This document shows positions 1 through 5,735 of a stretch of 12,236 bases of DNA, piece by piece. Location: assembly GCA_938008555.1 (NCBI GenBank), contig CALLKE010000015.1:1-12236 (forward strand), read 5' to 3'. The translations under genes were made by a program, and so were the position numbers. Within the stretch, counting starts at the first letter, position 1, and every line of letters begins with the position of its first letter. The DNA comes from an uncultured Pedobacter sp. (GTDB lineage: Bacteria; Bacteroidota; Bacteroidia; Sphingobacteriales; Sphingobacteriaceae). The notes beneath the pieces were generated by a model. The model ran no database searches. It was given only the letters and a program-made list of their open reading frames with translations, and had not been told where the DNA came from.

Positions 1-153
1 ATCTTTTCTTCCGTTATTTGAATCAAAAAGTTGCATTGGCGAGTTGAATCTGCGTTGAATGAAACTGTTTAACGCATGTTCGACATTGATGCGTTTATCT
101 TCCATTCTTTTTCGACCATTTTTACCACTTTTGGCCCTAGTGCAACATCGGTC
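1..153 (-). pseudogene. possible transposase remnant, runs off left edge
   Basis: On the minus strand, 51 codons are open from just after an in-frame TAA (154-156) to the window edge. The reading is basic and contains a stretch reading RINVEHALNSFIQRRF. An Arg-rich helix with a central Val-Glu followed by a hydrophobic and basic stretch resembles the region around the last catalytic Glu of many DDE transposases. The in-frame stop on the upstream side means that, if it is a transposase, only a 3' fragment is left here, or an upstream frameshift exists. No terminal inverted repeat is visible. It could equally be a chance open frame. The call rests on one short motif, so confidence is low. Confidence 0.27.
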
Positions 154-261
154 TTATTTTTAGCACACACACACCAAATTTAGCTTTGCCATTTTCTCTC
201 AAACTACTTCATCATACATTTACATACGCTACCTAAATCATTATCAAGACTATTTCTATCT

Positions 262-1320
262 ATGAAAATCACCCAAGTAAAGGCTTATGGCGCAGAAACC
301 GCCAAATCATCACTAAAACAGCTCAGTATTGCGCGTCGGGAACTTAGCCCTGAAGACATTGAGATTGATATACTTTATTGTGGTGTTTGCCACACGGACC
401 TGCATACTGTTCAAAACGATTGGGGTGCCACACGATATCCGGTAGTTCCGGGTCATGAAATCGTAGGCCGCATAACGAAAGTAGGCAGTGAGGTAAGCAA
501 GTTCAAGGTTGGCGATCTTGCAGGCGTGGGATTCATGGTAGACTCCTGCCGACAGTGCACCAGTTGCCAACATAAGCTGGAGCAGTATTGCATTTCTGGT
601 TCTACCTCCACCTATGGCAGCAAAGACAAACATTTAGGTGGTTACACATTTGGTGGCTACTCAGAAAAGATTGTTGTCACAGAACACTTTGTATTGAAGA
701 TACCCCGCAATCTTGACCCGGCAGCGACAGCTCCACTGCTTTGCGCAGGTATTACCGTGTGGTCGCCTTTACGACACTGGAAGGTGAACAAGCATAGTTC
801 AGTCGCTGTTATAGGTTTAGGTGGCTTGGGTCATATGGCAATCAAACTGGCTAAAGCATTGGGCGCTCATGTTACACTTTTTTCTCGTTCGCCAAACAAA
901 GAAAAAGACGCGCGAGAACTGGGTTCAGATCGCGTAATCATTTCTACTGATGCAAGGCAGATGGCTTCGGTCAAAGGAAATTTTAATTTGATCCTGGATA
1001 CCGTTCCTGATGTTCATGATGTGAATCATTACATTCCTTCGCTAGCAGTCGATGGCACACTCATATTGGTAGGTTACTTGGGACCACTTGATCCGATGTT
1101 AAATTCAGCACCCCTGATTCTGGGCCGAAAATCGGTAGCAGGTTCAATCATTGGCGGCATTACTGAGACACAGGAGATGCTTGATTTTTGTAGCGAACAT
1201 CACATCGTCTCAGAAATTGAGATGATCAATATGCAAGACATCAACGAGGCTTATAAACGCATGTTGAAAAGTGATGTTCGATACCGTTTTGTGATCGACA
1301 TGGCTTCCCTGAAAAAATAA
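262..1320 (+). CDS. zinc-dependent alcohol dehydrogenase / aldehyde reductase (CAD/YahK-like)
   Basis: A medium-chain dehydrogenase/reductase of the cinnamyl-alcohol-dehydrogenase type, expected to interconvert aldehydes and primary alcohols with NADP(H) in the cytoplasm. Catalytic zinc ligands are visible as Cys43 in GVCHTD, His65 in PGHE and Cys161. The structural zinc site is the cluster Cys96, Cys99, Cys102 and Cys110. The Rossmann glycine motif GLGGLG is at 185-190. The SRS at 208-210, after the second beta strand, fits NADPH preference. At 352 residues it has the usual family length and looks intact. The ATG is the first in frame and no clear Shine-Dalgarno precedes it. It converges on the aminotransferase, with a shared terminator between. 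It may act on the aldehyde released by the NRPS, but such reductases are also common housekeeping genes, so membership in the cluster is only possible. Confidence 0.93.
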   Translation: MKITQVKAYGAETAKSSLKQLSIARRELSPEDIEIDILYCGVCHTDLHTVQNDWGATRYPVVPGHEIVGRITKVGSEVSKFKVGDLAGVGFMVDSCRQCTSCQHKLEQYCISGSTSTYGSKDKHLGGYTFGGYSEKIVVTEHFVLKIPRNLDPAATAPLLCAGITVWSPLRHWKVNKHSSVAVIGLGGLGHMAIKLAKALGAHVTLFSRSPNKEKDARELGSDRVIISTDARQMASVKGNFNLILDTVPDVHDVNHYIPSLAVDGTLILVGYLGPLDPMLNSAPLILGRKSVAGSIIGGITETQEMLDFCSEHHIVSEIEMINMQDINEAYKRMLKSDVRYRFVIDMASLKK

Positions 1321-1351
1321 AACTCATTCGATAAACAATCGTTCTTTATCC

Positions 1352-1392
1352 CACAAAAAGAGGCTTCCTTCATGAGTAAGCCTCTTTTTGTG
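1352..1392. terminator. bidirectional intrinsic terminator
   Basis: A perfect 15-bp inverted repeat, CACAAAAAGAGGCTT (1352-1366) and AAGCCTCTTTTTGTG (1378-1392), flanks an 11-nt loop. The A5 run in the left arm and the T5 run in the right arm let it act in both directions. It lies 31 bp after the dehydrogenase stop and 6 bp past the aminotransferase stop, as expected for two convergent genes. Confidence 0.88.
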
Positions 1393-1398
1393 CAACTA

Positions 1399-2715
1399 TC
1401 AAACTTGTTGATCCATTAATAAAGAACTAGTGGCCAAGTTTTTTAGAACAGATTGATATTTATCAAGAACATCATTCAGTTCGACTTCAGTTGCTACCAG
1501 AGGCGGAGCAAATTCTAAAAAATTAGCTTTTCTAGATTGATACAAAGATGGAAGCACTCCACAGGCGCATAGTTTTTCAGTGATCTCCTGGCAAATTGGT
1601 TTCCCATCCATACTTTCAGAGAAATGAATCGACCAAAGAAATCCTTTGCCTGTAATACGATGAATGAATGCATATTGATCGTGCAACTCGAGCAATCTCT
1701 TTTCTATTAGCTTACTTTTCGTTTTGGCTTGATTGAAAATATCAAGCTGATCTTGTAAGCTAAATACTTGATTTGCTACCGCACAAGCGGCTGGCCTACC
1801 ACCAAAAGTTGCTCCATGCATGAAGCAACTCTCATCATCTCCCCTAAAATTTATTTCCAGGCTTTTTTTAACGGCTGTTGCTCCCAAAGAGTCATAACCA
1901 GAAGTTAAACCCTTCGATGAAACAATGATATCCGGCTCAATGGCGTATTCCGCTATTCCCCATTGGCAACCTAATCGGCCAAATCCAGTGATCACTTCAT
2001 CCACAATGAGCAAAATACCATGTTGTTTGCAAAAATTGTCAATGACTGTGATATACGCTTGCGGAAGAGGATAGTTCCCAGCCGAATTCTCCATAGGCTC
2101 GATGATAACTCCCGCCACTTGACTTGGATCAATGGGAAGGTTTTTAAGAAATGCATCCAATTCTGTATAATCCTCCGCTTGACAAGAAGAACTACTAGGC
2201 GCGAAAAGTACTTCTTGGTAAAGATTCCCGGTTTGTGATCTGCATCCTTCATAGCCTGAAATAGAAGCTGCACCAAAAGTGGTTCCGTGGTAGCTATTTT
2301 CTATGGATATAAAAAATTGCCGATCCTCGCCTCGTTTTCTGAAAACAGCAAGCGCTATTTTAAGCGCAGTATCAATTGCTTCGGATCCACTATTGGTAAA
2401 AAAAACGTGTGATTCTTGATTAAATACCTGGATAAGCGAGTTTGAAATCTTATCTGCAAGTGCTATTGCCTGATCATGAGCAACGGAAAAAGGTGAGGCA
2501 AAATGGAGTTTCTTAGCTGCTTCATACCCCGCAGCCAATAATGTGGTATTACCGTACCCTAGATTAACACAGAATGCTCCGCTTAAACTGTCGAAATATG
2601 ATTTTCCATCGCAGTCCACTACATAGCATCCTTGCGCTTCGGTAATTATTTTGGGATAGTTTGAACGTTCTTGAACAAAATCCATTTGATAAAAATGCAA
2701 CCAGTCTTTTCTCAT
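1399..2715 (-). CDS. class III PLP-dependent aminotransferase
   Basis: A fold-type I, class III (omega-amino acid/diamine type) aminotransferase of 438 residues, full length. Visible motifs are NSGSEA at 108-113, SYHG at 141-144 (ring-stacking Tyr142), the EP of IIEPMENS at 204-211, and the PLP-binding Asp239 in LIVDEVITGFGR. The Schiff-base lysine is Lys268 in SSKGLTSG, and HGATFGGRPAA lies at 300-310. The family typically moves an amino group between an omega-amine, beta-alanine, diamine or amino-acid side chain and a keto acid or aldehyde. The exact substrate cannot be read. The start overlaps the stop of the upstream diiron gene (ATGA), so the two are probably translationally coupled. In context it could supply a beta- or omega-amino acid to the NRPS, or aminate an aldehyde product. 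Confidence 0.93.
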   Translation of the reverse strand: MRKDWLHFYQMDFVQERSNYPKIITEAQGCYVVDCDGKSYFDSLSGAFCVNLGYGNTTLLAAGYEAAKKLHFASPFSVAHDQAIALADKISNSLIQVFNQESHVFFTNSGSEAIDTALKIALAVFRKRGEDRQFFISIENSYHGTTFGAASISGYEGCRSQTGNLYQEVLFAPSSSSCQAEDYTELDAFLKNLPIDPSQVAGVIIEPMENSAGNYPLPQAYITVIDNFCKQHGILLIVDEVITGFGRLGCQWGIAEYAIEPDIIVSSKGLTSGYDSLGATAVKKSLEINFRGDDESCFMHGATFGGRPAACAVANQVFSLQDQLDIFNQAKTKSKLIEKRLLELHDQYAFIHRITGKGFLWSIHFSESMDGKPICQEITEKLCACGVLPSLYQSRKANFLEFAPPLVATEVELNDVLDKYQSVLKNLATSSLLMDQQV

Positions 2716-3503
2716 CGTTTTCGGTCAAAATAATTTTTAATAGTATCTCCGCACGTATTTAAAACTTCGCTGGTAAAATAGGGACCATCGTGATCAAGAA
2801 CAAATGTTCCATGATACTCTTCCCCATTGAGATCCCAATCAATAAAACGATCAACTAGCTTTGGTATTTCATTAATCCTATTTTTGAAATTTTTACCGAT
2901 CAATTCCATACAATTATTGAAATGATACGCTTCGTCTCTTGTGACATTCTTCACCCATCTCAAAAAATTAGCGGGTCCAAATGAAGTGTAGAATTCATAT
3001 TCAGAAGCATAATTTTTAGTAGTAGCTATTTCATCATAGGCAATAAGAAGGCAGATTTTAAATTCATCCTGAAGCATAGGTTTGATTGGCTCGAAGTTTA
3101 CGGGTCTACGTTTCATTTCTTTGACAATGTCATCTTCAGTGACATCATACAGCAAAGAATAGATCTGCTTAAAACCCAAGTAATGATTAAACTCATCGCG
3201 ACGCCAAACGTATTCAAAGGACTTGAAGTCATTGCTTAGCTTAACACCAGATCCTTTCAAGTAATTACAAAAATTCTCAGCATCATATTCCGAACATAGA
3301 TCATTCCAAAGACCCTCTTTCATTTCAGCTATTGTTTTACTATCTAAAACAATATCATTTTTCTGAAACTGTCCTATCAAATCAGCACTACTCCATGAAA
3401 TCGACTTGGGCTGAAACTGGGTATTTGTTGGATATACATCTGTGCTTCCGCAAAATAAATCGTCAAAATTCTCTTTCATAATTACAGCGGTTAAGGTTAT
3501 CAT
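2712..3503 (-). CDS. ferritin-like diiron oxygenase, AurF/desaturase-type ligand pattern
   Basis: I do not recognise a named family from overall sequence, but the metal-ligand pattern is clear. The carboxylate/histidine set is Glu72, Asp103-Glu104-x2-His107, Glu158 and Asp190-Glu191-x2-His194. That is E-X30-DEX2H followed by E-X31-DEX2H. Two copies of EX28-37DEX2H define non-haem diiron N-oxygenases such as AurF, and a similar E/ExxH duplication occurs in acyl-ACP desaturases. I infer an O2-dependent four-helix-bundle enzyme, possibly oxidising an amine or an aliphatic C-H. At 263 residues it is shorter than AurF. No signal peptide or membrane helix is visible. The start at 3503 is the first ATG; a second in-frame ATG at 3479 is possible, and neither has a good ribosome site. 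The gene ends in TGA inside the aminotransferase start. Confidence 0.8.
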   Translation of the reverse strand: MITLTAVIMKENFDDLFCGSTDVYPTNTQFQPKSISWSSADLIGQFQKNDIVLDSKTIAEMKEGLWNDLCSEYDAENFCNYLKGSGVKLSNDFKSFEYVWRRDEFNHYLGFKQIYSLLYDVTEDDIVKEMKRRPVNFEPIKPMLQDEFKICLLIAYDEIATTKNYASEYEFYTSFGPANFLRWVKNVTRDEAYHFNNCMELIGKNFKNRINEIPKLVDRFIDWDLNGEEYHGTFVLDHDGPYFTSEVLNTCGDTIKNYFDRKR

Positions 3504-3531
3504 TCTGTTACATAGCTCTACTTATTCTTCA

Positions 3532-3561
3532 TTGATTGTCTTTTAATTAAGTTAGTATAAT
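3532..3561 (+). promoter_or_regulatory. sigma70-type promoter for the NRPS operon
   Basis: TTGATT (3532-3537), an 18-bp spacer and a perfect TATAAT (3556-3561) lie upstream of the oxygenase gene. Transcription would begin near 3568, giving a leader of about 37 nt. This is the best promoter match in the window. The surroundings are very AT-rich, so some of the resemblance could be chance. Confidence 0.55.
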
Positions 3562-3575
3562 TTTTATAAATTATA
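3556..3575. repeat. palindrome overlapping divergent -10 elements
   Basis: A perfect 8-bp inverted repeat, TATAATTT (3556-3563) and AAATTATA (3568-3575), has a 4-bp centre. It places a TATAAT hexamer on each strand (plus 3556-3561, minus 3575-3570), so both divergent transcripts could start from overlapping -10 regions. All arms are A/T except for spacing, so chance is a real alternative. Confidence 0.45.
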
Positions 3576-3596
3576 TTAACTTGTAAAAAATTACAA
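3570..3596 (-). promoter_or_regulatory. weak candidate promoter for the diiron/aminotransferase pair
   Basis: On the minus strand TTGTAA (3596-3591), a short 15-bp spacer and TATAAT (3575-3570) point toward the diiron gene, whose start is 66 bp further on. The spacer is shorter than the usual 16-18 bp. Overlap with the opposing promoter would make the two mutually exclusive or jointly controlled. Confidence 0.3.
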
Positions 3597-3597
3597 G
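3580..3597. promoter_or_regulatory. palindrome, candidate operator or 5'-leader hairpin
   Basis: A perfect 7-bp inverted repeat, CTTGTAA-AAAA-TTACAAG, lies inside the divergent region. It is downstream of the plus-strand -10 and 7 bp before the GTG start. As DNA its size and symmetry suit a dimeric regulator. As RNA it would form a hairpin close to the start codon of the first gene. No regulator gene lies in the window to pair with it. Confidence 0.4.
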
Positions 3598-3604
3598 ATA
3601 TTGT

Positions 3605-4411
3605 GTGGATCAACTAAATCAAAGTGGAATGAATTTAGAAAAGTTTTTTCATGGCAATGTGAGTTATCTTCAAGAGAACTTATACGATCAACAGTATGAT
3701 CAATGTGTTTTAGATTTTTTTGAAAAATCGGTGGATTATAAGCGAAAGTACTCCTACGGATTTGGTGGATATCTCGAGCGAGGATATGAGCATTCGGGTA
3801 ACCCTACGCTTCCTGATATGCAGGAATCATATACAATGACTACAAGAAGTAATGAGACAGTCCCCCCAGAACTTCATTTTATACAACAATCTCTTTTTAA
3901 GAATTTATGCCAGCTGGGCGAAGAAATCATTCACAATATTCTGAAAGATGAAAACTTAAAGCACGCTAATTTATCGCTTGAAGATTTCGAGTTTTCTATG
4001 CTCATCAATTATTTCTATCCGTATACCTCGACTGAAGTAGAAAAAGATAGGACTTTTCGAATGGGTGAACATATTGATGAAGGCTTATTCACCACCATGC
4101 CCCATGGTGCCGTGTATGACTTTGAGGCATTCCAAGAAGGGGTATGGAGTACGCCTCACAATCCAGGAAGAACACCCATTGTGTTCCCAGGAAAGCTGAC
4201 TCAATTCATTTCAGGTGGTAACATTCCGGCACTCAAGCACCGCGTTCGGCTTTCAGAAAAACAATCTGCTCGTGTTTCATATCCTTTTATGGCTCTACCG
4301 AAACCCCATACCAAGCTAATGCCACTGGGAAATGAGCAGAACATGATCACCGGACGAGAACATATGGAAGGATATTTATCCGAACATATCAATAAGAACA
4401 TGCAGTATTAA
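3605..4411 (+). CDS. isopenicillin-N-synthase-like Fe(II)/2-oxoglutarate oxygenase
   Basis: A cytoplasmic non-haem iron oxygenase of the IPNS/2OG dioxygenase fold. The iron triad is His156 and Asp158 in EHIDEGLFT, plus His212 in ALKHRV. The co-substrate-binding RxS motif is Arg223-Val-Ser225. The 53-residue spacing between Asp158 and the distal His is normal. The pre-barrel segment with GYLERGYEHSG and LPDMQESY (55-76) matches the family's N-terminal part. At 268 residues it is shorter than the usual 300-350, and the first 50-70 residues of typical members are missing. A TAA at 3584 in the same frame excludes an upstream extension. The start is GTG at 3605 or ATG at 3629; neither has a Shine-Dalgarno. 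It is first in the plus-strand operon, 17 bp before the dehydrogenase. Likely reactions are hydroxylation, desaturation or ring closure of a pathway intermediate; the substrate is unknown. Confidence 0.9.
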   Translation: MDQLNQSGMNLEKFFHGNVSYLQENLYDQQYDQCVLDFFEKSVDYKRKYSYGFGGYLERGYEHSGNPTLPDMQESYTMTTRSNETVPPELHFIQQSLFKNLCQLGEEIIHNILKDENLKHANLSLEDFEFSMLINYFYPYTSTEVEKDRTFRMGEHIDEGLFTTMPHGAVYDFEAFQEGVWSTPHNPGRTPIVFPGKLTQFISGGNIPALKHRVRLSEKQSARVSYPFMALPKPHTKLMPLGNEQNMITGREHMEGYLSEHINKNMQY

Positions 4412-4428
4412 CAGCCTAAAACAATTCT

Positions 4429-5694
4429 ATGGAAGTTGATTTCTTGAAAGTAATGCTACTGGGTGCCTCTGGTGGCATAGGAAGTGCTTTTGTTAACATC
4501 TTAGCACAACATGATATATCCAATTCAATTATTCCTCACGGCACAAAATTAGTTTTGGTAGATCGATGTCAGAACATCCGAGTAAATGACCAACTTAAAG
4601 ACAAGTATGCTATTTCGGTCGTTTCTGGTGTCGATATCACCAATCAGTTTGATTTAGAAAGATTGCTTATCGAACATGAGATCAATGCCCTAGTTGAAGT
4701 CGCTGATATAGAAACAATCGAGTTTGTACGCATATGCACGAATTTAGGGGTACTGTATTTGAATTCTGGTTATGGAGTTTGGCCAGACGTGTATGCCAAA
4801 GAACATCCCCGATGCCTCATGTTAGTTCGGGCACTCGAGATACGAAATGCAATCATTAATAGAGGAGCAAGATCTAAATCTGGAGTCATACTCGGAAGTG
4901 GAATGAATCCGGGTGTTGTCAATGCGCTTGTAGAAAGAGGGATCCAGCGCCTAGCCAACTTAAATTTTATCGACAAAAGTGAGCTAATAGCTGACCTGAA
5001 GTACATTATGTTCACTGAGGAGGATACTACTACCATACCAGAATACAAATTCAATAGTTCGGATTTTCCAATCACGTGGAATCCACAGCACGCATTTGCA
5101 GAATTTACTGAACAATCGACAGGCTATGTGAGCCAAGGGCGAGTACAATGGATCAACTCGAGACCTCTAGATTGTAAGTTTGATATTGTTTGTCATGATA
5201 AAATCATCAATGGGATTCTTGTTCCTCATGAAGAGTCTGTCACTATCGGCGAAAAATACCCCAATATTACCAGTGGATTTATCTATTCTATCCCCCCTAT
5301 TTCCTCTTTTCATCTTCCAAAAGTGAGAGATCTAAAATTGATTAATCCGGTATTACTAGTTCCCAAAAATTTTGAATTAGATGGAAGTGATACCGTAGGG
5401 GTTTTATTACAAACAACGCGCTATGGAGCTTACTGGCTGGGTTATCGAAACTATCATCATGAAGCAACTCGTTATGATACCAACGCAACTTTAATGCAGG
5501 TAGCAGCAGGAGTTTTGGCTGGAACAAGCATATTGTTAAAACAATTCTCTCGAATCTCAGTTGTTGAGGACTTAGATGATCAAGTTTACCTCGACACCGT
5601 TTGTAACATATTGGGCCCCATAGTGGAAAAGCAGATCATGGAAGATCAGTTTTTTCATGGTTTTGAGCATCACAGAGCAGAGATCATTAAATAG
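4429..5694 (+). CDS. homospermidine synthase / saccharopine dehydrogenase family protein
   Basis: Related to bacterial homospermidine synthase, which uses NAD(H) to deaminate putrescine to an aldehyde, form an imine with a second amine and reduce it. Visible features are the nucleotide-binding GASGGIG at 12-18 with an acidic Asp45 after strand 2, and VLYLNSGYGVWPD at 108-120. Further on are GMNPG at 158-162 (GANPG in classical members), EEDT at 197-200, an Ile-Thr-Trp at 215-217 and DGSDTVGVLL at 318-327. The EEDT and TW segments sit where the active-site Glu and cation-binding Trp of the Blastochloris enzyme lie. At 421 residues it is somewhat shorter than the roughly 470 usual, and key motifs vary, so its substrate may have changed. 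It lies between an oxygenase and an NRPS in one operon (gaps 17 and 41 bp), which argues for a role in making the NRPS building block or modifying its aldehyde rather than in general polyamine metabolism. Confidence 0.8.
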   Translation: MEVDFLKVMLLGASGGIGSAFVNILAQHDISNSIIPHGTKLVLVDRCQNIRVNDQLKDKYAISVVSGVDITNQFDLERLLIEHEINALVEVADIETIEFVRICTNLGVLYLNSGYGVWPDVYAKEHPRCLMLVRALEIRNAIINRGARSKSGVILGSGMNPGVVNALVERGIQRLANLNFIDKSELIADLKYIMFTEEDTTTIPEYKFNSSDFPITWNPQHAFAEFTEQSTGYVSQGRVQWINSRPLDCKFDIVCHDKIINGILVPHEESVTIGEKYPNITSGFIYSIPPISSFHLPKVRDLKLINPVLLVPKNFELDGSDTVGVLLQTTRYGAYWLGYRNYHHEATRYDTNATLMQVAAGVLAGTSILLKQFSRISVVEDLDDQVYLDTVCNILGPIVEKQIMEDQFFHGFEHHRAEIIK

Positions 5695-5735
5695 AGATCC
5701 ACATTTCATTTATTCCTAAAGTAAAAGCAAATCAT

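Noticed and set aside
164..174. Short CA dinucleotide run upstream of the dehydrogenase
   Set aside because: Only five and a half units; too short to argue for phase variation.
181..188. TAGCTTTG, matching the Bacteroidota -7 element TAnnTTTG
   Set aside because: No matching -33 TTTG at the right distance, and an 8-base match with two free positions is expected by chance; not enough for a promoter or a taxonomic call.
313..633. 106-codon open frame on the minus strand
   Set aside because: It lies wholly inside the alcohol dehydrogenase, whose zinc and Rossmann motifs are intact; the antisense product has no recognisable features.
4770..5075. 101-codon antisense frame within the homospermidine-synthase-like gene
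   Set aside because: Antisense shadow of a gene with clear family motifs; no promoter or ribosome site.
4429..5694. Ordinary lysine-pathway saccharopine dehydrogenase
   Set aside because: The GMNPG, EEDT, ITW and DGSDTVGVLL segments line up better with homospermidine synthase, and the neighbours are biosynthetic rather than lysine genes.
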